From the NCBI RefSeq assembly GCF_001187535.1, contig NZ_LFIO01000367.1:51641-115640 (forward strand): DNA of 64,000 bases, written 5' to 3'. Source of the stretch: Rhizobium ecuadorense. GTDB lineage: Bacteria > Pseudomonadota > Alphaproteobacteria > Rhizobiales > Rhizobiaceae. Positions 1 to 8,975 of the stretch are shown in pieces. Both the position numbers and the translations under genes were made by a program. The notes below the pieces were generated by a model. It saw nothing but the letters and a program-made list of their open reading frames with translations, was not told where the DNA came from and did not search any database. The number at the start of each line of letters is the position of its first letter. The stretch's first letter is position 1.

Positions 1-259
1 AACCGCCGAGCGCAAAGAAGGCGCCGTGGCCGAGCGAGAGAATGCCGCAGAAGCCCCAGACGAGATCGAGCGCCAGCGCCAGCAGCGCATAGGTCAGATA
101 CTTGCCGAACAGTGACATGACATAGGTCGGCACGTGCAGCGGATTGGTCGGCCCGGTCATCAGGTTCAGCACCGGTACGAGAACGGCGACCAGAAGCAGC
201 AGGGCGATGGCAATGACGATCTTGCGATCTACTGATCGGAGAAGGAAGGCCGTTATCAT
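1..259 (-). CDS. urtC: Urea ABC transporter permease UrtC (partial, N-terminal part only)
   Basis: This is the 5' end of the second permease of the high-affinity urea ABC importer, cut off by the left edge of the window; about 86 codons are visible. The ATG at 257-259 overlaps the urtB stop as ATGA, so the two genes are translationally coupled. The visible protein has a hydrophobic N-terminal segment, then a second segment ending in the LSLGHGAFF-like motif typical of LivM/UrtC permeases. Identity rests on this motif and on its position directly after urtA and urtB. Confidence 0.9.
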   Translation of the reverse strand, partial: MITAFLLRSVDRKIVIAIALLLLVAVLVPVLNLMTGPTNPLHVPTYVMSLFGKYLTYALLALALDLVWGFCGILSLGHGAFFALGG

Positions 260-1908
260 GCTTCCACCGCCCTTCCTTTGAGTGCGAAGAGCCCGCGGGG
301 ACGCTTCTGGATGAAGAGAATGATGAGGACGAGCACCAGGATCTTGCCGAGCACGGCGCCGGCGAAGGGCTCGAGGAATTTGTTGACGACGCCGAGCGAG
401 AGCGCACCGACCAGCGTGCCCCAGAGGTTGCCGACACCGCCGAAGACGACGACCATGAAGCTGTCGATGATGTAGGATTGACCGAGGTTTGGCGAAACGT
501 TGTCGATCTGGCTGAGCGCCACGCCGGCAATACCGGCAATGCCCGAACCGAGCGCGAAGGTGAAGGCATCGACCCAGCCGGTGCGGATGCCCATCGACGA
601 TGCCATGCGGCGGTTCTGCGTGACGGCGCGCATCTGCAGCCCGAAGGCCGAGCGTTTGAGCAGCAGGAGCAGCGTCACGAAGACAACCATCGAAAAGACG
701 ATGATCCACAGTCGATTCCAGGTGATGGAGAGCCCGCCGAGGTCGAAGACGCCGGACATCCAGGTCGGATTGCGGACCTCGCGGTTGGTCGGGCCGAAGA
801 TGCTGCGCACGGCCTGTTGCAGGATCAGCGACACGCCCCAGGTCGCAAGCAGTGTTTCGAGCGGCCGGCCGTAGAGATAGCGGATGACGGCGCGTTCGAT
901 CACCAGACCGACGAAGCCGGTAAAGACGAAGGCGGCAGGCACGGCAAAGGCAAGCGAATAGTCCGCCACGCCGGGAAAGGTCGAGGTAATGTATTCCTGC
1001 ACCACATAGGTGGTATAGGCGCCGATCATCACCATTTCGCCATGCGCCATGTTGATGACGCCCATGACGCCGAAGGTGATGGCAAGGCCGATCGCCGCCA
1101 GCAGCAGCACCGAGCCGAGCGACAATCCGTACCAGACGTTCTGGACGATATCCCACAGCGCCAGGCTGCGATTGATGGCGCTGATATCTGCCTGGATCGC
1201 CGGCTTCAGGTCATCAGGCGCGGTTTCGAGTGTGGTCGTCAGAATGGTCAGCGCATCACGATTGCCGCGAGCCGCGATCGTATCGATCGCTGCCTTCTTG
1301 TCTTCGACGCTCGCATCCGTCTTCAGCAGCAGCACTGCGCGCGCCGCTTCCATCGTATTTTTGATCTCGGCGTCCTTTTCAGCCGCAAGCGCCGCGTTCA
1401 GCAGGTCGAGATTGGCGGGATCGGCATCTTTCAGCAGGCCCTGTGCCGCGGCAAGCCGCGCCGAACGATCCGGGCTCATCAGCGTCAACTGGCTGGTGGC
1501 GGCGCTGATAACGCCGCGAAGTGCATTGTTGATCTTGACCTTGGTCATCATGTCAGGATCGACATCGGCAGCGGCTTCGCCGCTGATCGGATCGGAATAG
1601 GTCGGCTCGTCATCGGTGCCGCCCTGGAGGAGCACCGGGCCGCCATCGGAATTGACGTAGAGAAGGCCGTCGCTCAACTGCTGCAGGATCTGGCTGACAT
1701 GGGGATCCTTGGAGGCGACCAGCGCCTTGATGGCTGCCTCGCGTTCCGGGAAGTCGCCGATGCCGAGCGCATCGATGAGCACGTGGATATCGTCCTCTGC
1801 CCGAGCTTCGCTTAATGTTGCCAAGCCCGGAAATGCGAGGCCGGAAAATGTCAGGCCCGAAAATGTCAGGCAGAGCGTGATGAGGAAAATCTTTATAGCG
1901 CGATGCAT
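256..1908 (-). CDS. urtB: Urea ABC transporter permease UrtB
   Basis: Inner-membrane permease that, with UrtC, forms the channel of the ATP-driven urea importer fed by UrtA. At 550 residues it is far longer than LivH-type permeases of about 300. A signal peptide and a periplasmic-looking helical region of roughly 230 residues precede the membrane domain, which starts near residue 260; this extension is usual for UrtB. The LivH-like core carries GVINMAHGEMVMIGAY and, later, VVFGGVGNLWGTLVGA. The signal peptide is unusual in containing three near-identical LTFSG-type pentapeptides from 15-bp tandem repeats. It lies 115 bp after urtA and overlaps urtC by 4 bp. Confidence 0.95.
   Translation of the reverse strand: MHRAIKIFLITLCLTFSGLTFSGLAFPGLATLSEARAEDDIHVLIDALGIGDFPEREAAIKALVASKDPHVSQILQQLSDGLLYVNSDGGPVLLQGGTDDEPTYSDPISGEAAADVDPDMMTKVKINNALRGVISAATSQLTLMSPDRSARLAAAQGLLKDADPANLDLLNAALAAEKDAEIKNTMEAARAVLLLKTDASVEDKKAAIDTIAARGNRDALTILTTTLETAPDDLKPAIQADISAINRSLALWDIVQNVWYGLSLGSVLLLAAIGLAITFGVMGVINMAHGEMVMIGAYTTYVVQEYITSTFPGVADYSLAFAVPAAFVFTGFVGLVIERAVIRYLYGRPLETLLATWGVSLILQQAVRSIFGPTNREVRNPTWMSGVFDLGGLSITWNRLWIIVFSMVVFVTLLLLLKRSAFGLQMRAVTQNRRMASSMGIRTGWVDAFTFALGSGIAGIAGVALSQIDNVSPNLGQSYIIDSFMVVVFGGVGNLWGTLVGALSLGVVNKFLEPFAGAVLGKILVLVLIILFIQKRPRGLFALKGRAVEA
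1825..1869. repeat. Three 15-bp tandem repeats in the urtB signal-peptide codons
   Basis: Three consecutive 15-bp units (1825-1839, 1840-1854, 1855-1869) differ from each other at only a few bases. On the minus strand they encode LAFPG, LTFSG and LTFSG within the hydrophobic core of the UrtB signal peptide. The unit is a multiple of three, so a change in copy number would keep the frame. Confidence 0.85.
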
Positions 1909-1962
1909 CGGCTTTCTCGCCCTGGATAGTGTTGGCCTCGCGGCGTGATCGCTGGGACGGAG

Positions 1963-1992
1963 CTTCCGCCCGGGATCAAACCCGGACGGAAG
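1963..1992 (-). terminator. Intercistronic hairpin between urtA and urtB
   Basis: The sequence forms a stem of CTTCCG and CCGGG pairing with CCCGG and CGGAAG around a short loop, 32 bp after the urtA stop. No run of T follows. It is therefore better read as a partial terminator or 3'-end stabiliser that would keep the binding-protein mRNA in excess over the permease mRNA, a common arrangement in ABC operons. Confidence 0.5.
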
Positions 1993-2023
1993 TCTTCAGA
2001 CAATCATCTGATCGGGGTCGTGC

Positions 2024-3316
2024 TCAGGAACCCTTGCCGCCGCATTTGCCGGTGGCAACGTTGAAGTTGCCGCAGGACATCGGCTTGCGCCAATCGGAGA
2101 TCAGGTCCTTGGAATCAGGCAGGTAATCGGACCATTCGTCGCCGACGACGGCAGGCGTCTGCTGGACGATTTCGAACTGGCCGTTGGCCTGGATTTCACC
2201 GATCAGCACAGGCTTGGTGATGTGGTGGTTCGGCATGACGGTCGCATAACCGCCGGAGAGGTTTGGAACGCTGACGCCGATGATGGAGTCGAGAACCTTG
2301 TCGGTATCGGTCGTGCCGGCAGCCTGGACGGCCTTAACCCATGCGTTGAAGCCGATATACGCAGCTTCCATCGGGTCGTTCGTCACGCGCTTGTCGTTCT
2401 TGGTGTAAGCGTGCCAGTCCTTGATGAACTTCTTGTTGGCCGGGCTTTCCACAGACTCGAAATAGTTCCAGGCAGCGAGATGGCCGACAAGCGGCTTGGT
2501 GTCGAGACCGGCAAGTTCTTCTTCACCGACCGAGAAGGCGACGACGGGAATGTCGGTTGCCTTGATGCCCTTGTTGCCCAGTTCCTTGTAGAATGGAACG
2601 TTGGCGTCGCCGTTGATGGTCGAGACGACGGCGGTCTTCTTGCCGGCCGAACCGAATTCCTTGATCTTGGCAACTTCGGTCTGCCAGTCGGAGAAGCCGA
2701 ACGGCGTATAATTGGTCATGATGTCTTCTTTCGGAATACCCTTCGAAATCAGGTATGCCTCGAGAATCTTGTTGGTCGTGCGCGGATAGACGTAGTCGGT
2801 ACCTTCGAGCACGAAGCGCTTGACGCCTTCTTTTTCCATCAGGTAGTCGACGGCCGGAATTGCCTGCTGGTTCGGAGCAGCACCGGTGTAGAAGATGTTG
2901 CGCGAGGATTCTTCGCCCTCATACTGCACGGGGTAGAAGAGCAGCGAATTCAGCTCTTCGAAAACCGGCAGAACAGACTTGCGCGACGAAGACGTCCAGC
3001 AACCGAAGACGGCGGCAACCTTGTCCTTCTGGATCAGTTCGCGGGCCTTTTCGGCAAACAGCGGCCAGTCGGAAGCCGGGTCGACGACGACGGCCTCGAG
3101 CTTCTTGCCGAGAAGGCCGCCCTTCTTGTTCTGCTCGTCGATGAGCATCAACATGGCGTCTTTCAGCGTGGTTTCGGAAATCGCCATCGTGCCGGAAAGC
3201 GAATGCAATACGCCGACTTTGATCGTGTCGTCGGCGGCAACCGCGCCGTGGAAAGCGGCCGATGCCGCCATGACGGCACCGAGCGCAGCGCCGGTGATCG
3301 TGGATCTGAGATTCAT
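2024..3316 (-). CDS. urtA: Urea ABC transporter substrate-binding protein UrtA
   Basis: Periplasmic binding protein of the urea importer and first gene of the urt operon. The chosen ATG at 3316 gives 430 residues starting MNLRSTITG with a clear Sec signal ending near AFHGAVA; an AG-rich ribosome site (GAAGAGGGG) lies upstream. An in-frame start 41 codons earlier would place a non-hydrophobic extension before the signal and is rejected. The mature protein begins DDTIKVGVLHSLSGTMAISE, typical of the UrtA/AmiC/FmdD branch of Leu/Ile/Val-binding folds, and keeps GCWTSSSRK and YYPVQYEG-like segments (here LLFYPVQYEGEE). Nitrogen control is expected from the family, but I could not see a convincing sigma-54 promoter. 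Confidence 0.95.
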   Translation of the reverse strand: MNLRSTITGAALGAVMAASAAFHGAVAADDTIKVGVLHSLSGTMAISETTLKDAMLMLIDEQNKKGGLLGKKLEAVVVDPASDWPLFAEKARELIQKDKVAAVFGCWTSSSRKSVLPVFEELNSLLFYPVQYEGEESSRNIFYTGAAPNQQAIPAVDYLMEKEGVKRFVLEGTDYVYPRTTNKILEAYLISKGIPKEDIMTNYTPFGFSDWQTEVAKIKEFGSAGKKTAVVSTINGDANVPFYKELGNKGIKATDIPVVAFSVGEEELAGLDTKPLVGHLAAWNYFESVESPANKKFIKDWHAYTKNDKRVTNDPMEAAYIGFNAWVKAVQAAGTTDTDKVLDSIIGVSVPNLSGGYATVMPNHHITKPVLIGEIQANGQFEIVQQTPAVVGDEWSDYLPDSKDLISDWRKPMSCGNFNVATGKCGGKGS

Positions 3317-3458
3317 CTGGTTGAGCCCCTCTTCTTGTTCTGCAACAGGCCGGAAACGGAATTTAACTGTTGCCGAGGGGACTATCGGGTGCTGCATCGC
3401 AAAAACACATACGCAAAATGACGTAGGCGCAGGGGGCAAACGGACACAGGGAAAGCAA

Positions 3459-3486
3459 AGGGCATCCCCGCCATTGGGAATGCCCT
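3459..3486 (-). terminator. Terminator after the PAP2 phosphatase gene
   Basis: An inverted repeat with arms AGGGCAT and ATGCCCT, extended by CCC/GGG with one mismatch, lies 18 bp beyond the phosphatase stop. On the minus strand it is followed by a T-rich stretch (TTTGCTTTC). It would separate the phosphatase transcript from urtA. Confidence 0.65.
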
Positions 3487-3504
3487 CTTGGTTTGAGAAG
3501 AAAA

Positions 3505-5409
3505 TTATCCGTCAATCGTCAGGGTGACCAATGTCGGGCTGTAGGAAAGGCTGGCCTTGCGGCCAGGAAAAGTGACCTTGCCGAAGGTGCCGGCGACGCT
3601 ACCGGCCTTCAGGATCTCGATCTTTGTCCCGGGTGCCGGGGCAAAACCATCGGCAAGCGTCACGTCGAGATCGCCAGCGAGCGCCGCCTTGCCCTCGACA
3701 ACAAGTGTGCCGGCACCGTTCGCGCCGAGCGCCAGCTTTGCCGTCGCGTGGGCGAGCTGCTGATAGTCGCCGCTCACGGTCAACGGCTTGTCGGCCGCCA
3801 CCACGAGCGAACCGCCATTGACCGTCAGCCCGCCGGTGCCGAAAGCCGAAGATGACCCGGCCGCCAGCGCGCCCTCTTCGAGCACGGTGCCGCCGGCATA
3901 GCTGTTGGCGCCGGAAAGGCCGAGAATACCGCTGCCGCGCTTCACTAGCCTGCCCTTGCCGCCGATATCGTTGCGCCAGCTGTCGATCGCATTGAAGCCG
4001 CCCTTTGCCGCGTCCATCGTCACGGTGACATCCTGCTCGAAGGCACCGTAGCCATCGGCGGCGGCAAACAGGTTGAGACGACCGTAACCTTCCGCATCGT
4101 CGATGAGCGGATAACCCGAGGCGATCTCCGTCGTCTTCAGCACGTCGCGACGCTGCTCGCCGTCGAGATAGGGCAGACGCGTTTCGAGAAGCGCCTCGGC
4201 GCCTTGCGGCACGCGAGCCGGCTGATCGGTCGCATGGATCGTCGGCATTCCGTAGCTCAGGCGCTGCAGCACGTAAGCGCGATTGGCGTCATGATCGGCA
4301 AAACGGTCTGCGGCGATCGGCGCCGCATGCGCTGCGACTTCGAGCGCGCCCGCATCGGCAACGCCGGATTTGGCGATGAGCCATGATTGCGCCTGGGCGT
4401 AGGCATCGCTCTTCAGCGCTGTATTATCGGCCTTGTTCAGATTGTAGACGACAGTCGCCGTGCCAAGCATCCGGCCGCCCATCACGTCGAGCGGAGAATG
4501 CATGCCGGAAAGGATCCGGTCTTCACCCAGCTCGCTGGCGCGTGTGACCATTTCCTGGAAACGCTGCGGCACGAGATAGGCCATGGCAAGTGCATCCCGC
4601 CAGGCTTCCGCCGTATGGCCGCTCGGGAACCCGCCGTCCTCGACCGGTTTGCCGCTCTTGGCGGGCACCAAGGTCGGGACAACCGACACGTCCTGGCTCC
4701 AGCGATAGGGACGGCCATATTTGAAATAGCGCTTGGCGGGTTCCGTCGAACCGTCACCGCTGGCGGCATTGATGAAGTCGATCGCAAGACCCATGTCCGG
4801 ATTGGCATCGGTCTTGTTTTCCGTGTCCGGCTTGCTGCCGGCGCCGCGATTGTTGCCCTTGTCGTCATATTTGACCGTCGTCGCATCGGCAGCCACCTCG
4901 GTGATCGTGGTGGTCTGCTTCGAGCCGGCCTTCCAGGCAGCCGTCAGCGGGCCGAGGCCATCGACGATGCTGGCATTCTTGCCGCGCCGGTCGTCGAGAT
5001 AGGCGGCGACCGCCTGATCGGCCGTCCGCGCCCGCGTCGCCTTGACCACATAGGCGATGTTCGCATCATGGACGAGCTTGTTGACGACCTGACCATCGGT
5101 CGTGCTGAGGGGAATGCCATCCCAATCCGTCTTGGCGACCGCAGGGCAATTGTCCTTGGCCGGGGCTTCCACACCCGCATCGACGAAGGGCGTGCGCGGG
5201 GTCCAGATTTCGAGGAAACCGGAGAGGAGATGAACGGCGGCATTGGTGTCCACCGTCGAGAAGCAGGCGTCACCGCGCTTGTTGGTGTTTCCGGTCTCGA
5301 CATAAGGCGCTTTCGCCGCCGCGGCCTGCTCGGCGCCGGCAAGCGACGGCACGATCGAAACGAGGCAGACGAGGGCGGTGCTCAGGCGGAAAAGGCTCGA
5401 AGCAGACAT
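3505..5409 (-). CDS. Secreted PAP2-family acid phosphatase with autotransporter-type beta-strand tail
   Basis: 634-residue exported protein with a signal peptide ending near SLAGA. The PAP2 (class A acid phosphatase-like) core shows the KYGRPYRW segment, FPSGHTAEAW at about residue 260 and DRILSGMHSPLD at about 300, matching the three PAP2 motifs (K-x6-RP, PSGH, SR-x5-H-x3-D). From about residue 480 the protein carries an autotransporter-associated strand repeat (GILGLSGANSYAGGT) and ends in a beta-rich region with no recognisable outer-membrane barrel. It probably removes phosphate from periplasmic or external phosphomonoesters; the substrate cannot be told. The gene stands alone between urtA and the divergent sensor kinase. 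Confidence 0.85.
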   Translation of the reverse strand: MSASSLFRLSTALVCLVSIVPSLAGAEQAAAAKAPYVETGNTNKRGDACFSTVDTNAAVHLLSGFLEIWTPRTPFVDAGVEAPAKDNCPAVAKTDWDGIPLSTTDGQVVNKLVHDANIAYVVKATRARTADQAVAAYLDDRRGKNASIVDGLGPLTAAWKAGSKQTTTITEVAADATTVKYDDKGNNRGAGSKPDTENKTDANPDMGLAIDFINAASGDGSTEPAKRYFKYGRPYRWSQDVSVVPTLVPAKSGKPVEDGGFPSGHTAEAWRDALAMAYLVPQRFQEMVTRASELGEDRILSGMHSPLDVMGGRMLGTATVVYNLNKADNTALKSDAYAQAQSWLIAKSGVADAGALEVAAHAAPIAADRFADHDANRAYVLQRLSYGMPTIHATDQPARVPQGAEALLETRLPYLDGEQRRDVLKTTEIASGYPLIDDAEGYGRLNLFAAADGYGAFEQDVTVTMDAAKGGFNAIDSWRNDIGGKGRLVKRGSGILGLSGANSYAGGTVLEEGALAAGSSSAFGTGGLTVNGGSLVVAADKPLTVSGDYQQLAHATAKLALGANGAGTLVVEGKAALAGDLDVTLADGFAPAPGTKIEILKAGSVAGTFGKVTFPGRKASLSYSPTLVTLTIDG

Positions 5410-5588
5410 GGGTGATACCTGTAATGATTGGAAGGAGCGGCGGGAGAGTTAGAGGGCTGGTGTGACAGACCGGCTTCAAAAATATGGCGGTTCCGTGAAT
5501 CTGCCAGTGCTCCGCCCTTGCCTTTCTCACCCATCCCGCCAAAACTGTTTCGAGACGAGAAGCCCAACCGGAATGCCGGAAGGAAGAC

Positions 5589-8500
5589 ATGGCAGCGCGC
5601 CAACGCATCATTCCGGTGAGACGCGAATACAATCGCTGGGTCGCCAACCAGACGCTGGAAGATTATGCGCTGCGCTTCACCGCAAAGAGCGCCCGCCATT
5701 TCTCCTCGCAGCGCATCGCGCAGACGGCGATCGGCGCGATCTCCTTCCTGGCGCTCGAGGCGATCGGCGGCGCCATCACTCTCTCCTACGGCACCACCAA
5801 CGCCTTTTATGCCATTCTCGTCGCTTCGATCGCCATGCTGGCAATCGGCCTGCCGATCAGCCGCTACGCCATCCGCCACGGTGTCGACATCGACCTTCTG
5901 ACCCGCGGCGCCGGCTTCGGCTATATCGGCTCGACCATCACCTCGCTGATCTATGCGAGCTTCACCTTCATGCTGTTTGCGATCGAGGCCTCGATCATGT
6001 CCGGGGCGCTGGAGCTTACCCTCGGCATTCCGCTCTGGATCGGCTACATCCTCAGCGCCGTCATGGTGATCCCGCTGGTGACGCACGGCGTGCGGCTGAT
6101 CAGCAAATTCCAGTTGGTGACCCAGCCCTTCTGGATCGTGCTGAACATCCTGCCCTTCATTTTCATCGCCTTCATGGATTGGGAAAAGTTCGATCTCTGG
6201 CGCGCCTTTGCCGGCATTCGCCATGCCTCGGGCCCGCCCGGCACCATCGCCGAATTCGATCTGGTGCAGTTCGGCGCCGCCTCGGCCGTCATTCTGGCGC
6301 TGATGTCGCAGATCGGCGAGCAGGCCGACTTCCTGCGCTTCCTGCCGCCGGAGCCGCGGCGCAAGTGGCGCCATCGCCTAGCCGTCTTCCTTGCCGGACC
6401 CGGCTGGGTCGTCATCGGCGCGCCAAAGCTGCTGGCCGGCTCCTTCCTCGTCGTGCTGACCTTGGCCTCGGGCGTACCGGTCGATCGTGCCGCCGATCCG
6501 GCGCAGATGTATCTGACCGCTTTCGGCTATATGGTGCCCTGGCAGAATGCCGCGCTGCTATTGATGGCCGCCTTCGTCGTCGTCTCGCAGCTGAAGATCA
6601 ACGTGATGAATGCCTATGCCGGCTCACTCGCCTGGTCGAACTTTTTCTCGCGGCTGACCCACAGCCATCCCGGCCGCGTCATCTGGCTGGTTTTCAACGT
6701 CGCAATCGCCCTGCTTTTGATGGAACTCGGCATCTATCGGCTGCTGGAGGAGACGCTCGGCATCTTCTCGATCATCGCCATGGCCTGGCTCTGCACGATC
6801 TCCGCCGATCTCTTCATCAACAAGCCGCTTGGCCTCGCTCCGCCCGGCATCGAGTTCAAGCGCGCCCATCTCTACGACATCAATCCGGTCGGCCTCGGCG
6901 CCATGACGCTGTCGGCGACGGTGTCGCTGATTGCCCATTTCGGCGCCTTTGGCGCGACCGCCGCCTCGCTGGCGCCCTATATCACCCTCGTCATCGCGCT
7001 TATCGCCTCGCCGGCACTTGCCTGGGCGACGAAGGGCAAGTTCTACCTCGCCCGCAAGCCGCGCCACAGCTGGAAGAACCTGACGAGCATCACCTGCTCG
7101 ATCTGCGAGCATCCCTTCGAGCCGGAGGATATGGCCTGGTGCCCGGCCTATGCCGCACCGATCTGCTCGCTCTGCTGCTCGCTCGACAGCCGATGCCACG
7201 ACATGTGCAAACCGGCCGCCCGTTTCAACGCGCAGGTCGGCACTGTCGCCAAGGTGCTGCTGCCGGAAACCGTTCTAAGCAAGCTGACGACGCGCCTCGG
7301 CCGCTACGGCATCGCCGTCGCGCTGGCATTGACTGCTATCGGCGCGATCCTGGCGATGATCGCCCACCAGGTCGCCGCCGCCTCGCCCGAGACGGCCGAG
7401 GTCGTCAATCGCACCATCCTCATCGTCTTCTTCGTCTTCTCGGTGATCTCGGGCGTCGTCTGCTGGTTCTATGTGCTCGCCCATGACAGCCGCGTCGTCG
7501 CCGAGGAAGAATCCTCGCGCCAGAACACCCTGCTGCTCAAGGAGATCGCCGCCCACAAGAAGACCGACACCGCCTTGCAGAATGCCAAGGAAACGGCCGA
7601 GGCAGCCAACCGCGCCAAGAGCCGCTACGTCGTCGGCCTCAGCCACGAGCTGCGCACACCGCTGAACGCCGTGCTCGGCTACGCCCAGATCCTCGAGCGC
7701 GACGACACCATCCCGGCGCCGCGCCAATCCTCGATCAAGGTCATCCGCCGCAGCGCCGAACACCTCTCCGGCCTGATCGACGGCCTGCTCGATATTTCCA
7801 AGATCGAGGCCGGCCGCCTGCAGGTCTATTCCAATGAGATCAACATCCAGGATTTCCTCGATCAGATCGTCGACATGTTTCGCCCGCAGGCGCAGGTGAA
7901 GGGGCTCGCTTTCCTGCACCAGCGCTCGCCGGCCTTGCCGCAATTTGTCCGCACCGATGAAAAGCGGCTGCGCCAGATCCTCGTCAACCTGCTCTCCAAC
8001 GCCATCAAGTTCACTGACGAGGGAAGCGTCACCTTCGACGTCGCCTATCGCAACCAGGTCGCGACCTTCACCGTTGCCGATACTGGCCGCGGCATTGCTG
8101 AAAAGGATCTGACGCGTATCTACGAACCCTTCCAGCGCGGCGAGGCCGAAAGCGTCAGGCCAATGCCGGGTCTTGGCCTCGGCCTTACCATCACCCGGCT
8201 TCTGACCAACACGCTCGGCGGCGAGATTGCTGTTTCGAGCGTCAAGGACGAGGGCTCGACGTTCCGCGTGCGCCTCATGCTGTCCGCCGTCATGCGCGCC
8301 GTGGCCGCCGCACCGCAGGAAAAGCGCATCGCCGGTTATGACGGCCCGCGCCGCACGGTGGTCGTCGTCGACGATAACGAAGACCATCGCGAAATGATGC
8401 GCGAAATCCTGGCGCCTCTCGATTTCATCGTTTTGACGGCAGCAGGCGGAGCCGAATGCCTGACGCTGATCGAGGGCATCATGCCTGATCTTTTCCTCGT

Positions 8501-8975
8501 CGATATCCTCATGCCCGGCATGAGCGGCTGGCAGCTGGTCTCGCGCCTGCGCGAGGCCGGCCAGACGGCGCCGATGCTGATGCTTTCGGCCAATATCGGC
8601 GATGCGGCCGTTCTCGGCGACAGCGACGACAGTCATAATGATGCGATCGGCAAGCCGGTCGACATTCGCCAGCTGCGCGACAAGCTCGCTTTGCATCTTG
8701 GCCTGAAATGGGTCTATGCCGACGCCGCGCCCGCTATTCCCGTGACGACCGAAGCGCCGATGCTGAGCCCGGGTGCTGCCCATGTACAGGAATTGCTGCG
8801 GCTCGGCGAAATCGGCTATATCAGAGGCATCGAAGCCAAGCTTTCGGACCTTGCCAAGGTGGAGGCAAATCAGCCATTCACCGAAGAACTTCGCGCCTAT
8901 GTCGCCGCCTTCGATCTCTCCGGCTTCATGACTTTCCTGCACGACTTCGACGAAAAGGTGGAATCCATTGGCTGA
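5589..8975 (+). CDS. Hybrid histidine kinase with NCS1 permease-like sensor domain
   Basis: 1128-residue membrane sensor kinase. Residues about 20-490 resemble a complete NCS1 (cytosine/purine/allantoin) permease with many membrane segments. A cytoplasmic module with eight cysteines follows (C503, C506, C518, C526, C529, C530, C536, C540). Two more membrane segments lie at about 570-590 and 609-632, then a short coiled coil. The kinase core has its H-box at H686 (GLSHELRTPLNAVLGYAQ), an N-box LVNLLSNAIKFTDEG near 800, and DTGRGIAEKD. A receiver domain has phospho-acceptor D972 (LVDILMPGMSG), followed by about 90 residues of unknown type. The design parallels CbrA, a transporter-kinase fusion of the SSS family. 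The ligand is probably a nucleobase, urea-related or hydantoin-like compound; this is inference from the NCS1 fold and the neighbouring urt genes. It overlaps the next gene by 8 bp. Confidence 0.9.
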   Translation: MAARQRIIPVRREYNRWVANQTLEDYALRFTAKSARHFSSQRIAQTAIGAISFLALEAIGGAITLSYGTTNAFYAILVASIAMLAIGLPISRYAIRHGVDIDLLTRGAGFGYIGSTITSLIYASFTFMLFAIEASIMSGALELTLGIPLWIGYILSAVMVIPLVTHGVRLISKFQLVTQPFWIVLNILPFIFIAFMDWEKFDLWRAFAGIRHASGPPGTIAEFDLVQFGAASAVILALMSQIGEQADFLRFLPPEPRRKWRHRLAVFLAGPGWVVIGAPKLLAGSFLVVLTLASGVPVDRAADPAQMYLTAFGYMVPWQNAALLLMAAFVVVSQLKINVMNAYAGSLAWSNFFSRLTHSHPGRVIWLVFNVAIALLLMELGIYRLLEETLGIFSIIAMAWLCTISADLFINKPLGLAPPGIEFKRAHLYDINPVGLGAMTLSATVSLIAHFGAFGATAASLAPYITLVIALIASPALAWATKGKFYLARKPRHSWKNLTSITCSICEHPFEPEDMAWCPAYAAPICSLCCSLDSRCHDMCKPAARFNAQVGTVAKVLLPETVLSKLTTRLGRYGIAVALALTAIGAILAMIAHQVAAASPETAEVVNRTILIVFFVFSVISGVVCWFYVLAHDSRVVAEEESSRQNTLLLKEIAAHKKTDTALQNAKETAEAANRAKSRYVVGLSHELRTPLNAVLGYAQILERDDTIPAPRQSSIKVIRRSAEHLSGLIDGLLDISKIEAGRLQVYSNEINIQDFLDQIVDMFRPQAQVKGLAFLHQRSPALPQFVRTDEKRLRQILVNLLSNAIKFTDEGSVTFDVAYRNQVATFTVADTGRGIAEKDLTRIYEPFQRGEAESVRPMPGLGLGLTITRLLTNTLGGEIAVSSVKDEGSTFRVRLMLSAVMRAVAAAPQEKRIAGYDGPRRTVVVVDDNEDHREMMREILAPLDFIVLTAAGGAECLTLIEGIMPDLFLVDILMPGMSGWQLVSRLREAGQTAPMLMLSANIGDAAVLGDSDDSHNDAIGKPVDIRQLRDKLALHLGLKWVYADAAPAIPVTTEAPMLSPGAAHVQELLRLGEIGYIRGIEAKLSDLAKVEANQPFTEELRAYVAAFDLSGFMTFLHDFDEKVESIG

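Noticed and set aside
2222..3421. Long open frame opposite urtA
   Set aside because: It lies entirely antisense to a firmly identified gene. Its predicted protein has the Asp/Arg/Gly/His-biased composition typical of antisense frames in GC-rich genes.
3317..3458. Sigma-54/NtrC promoter for the urt operon
   Set aside because: Nitrogen control would be expected, but I found no GG-N10-GC element of adequate quality at a plausible distance from urtA.
5462..7486. 674-codon frame overlapping the sensor kinase on the same strand
   Set aside because: It is a shifted frame of the NCS1-kinase gene with an Arg-rich, featureless product; the other frame encodes coherent membrane helices and kinase motifs.
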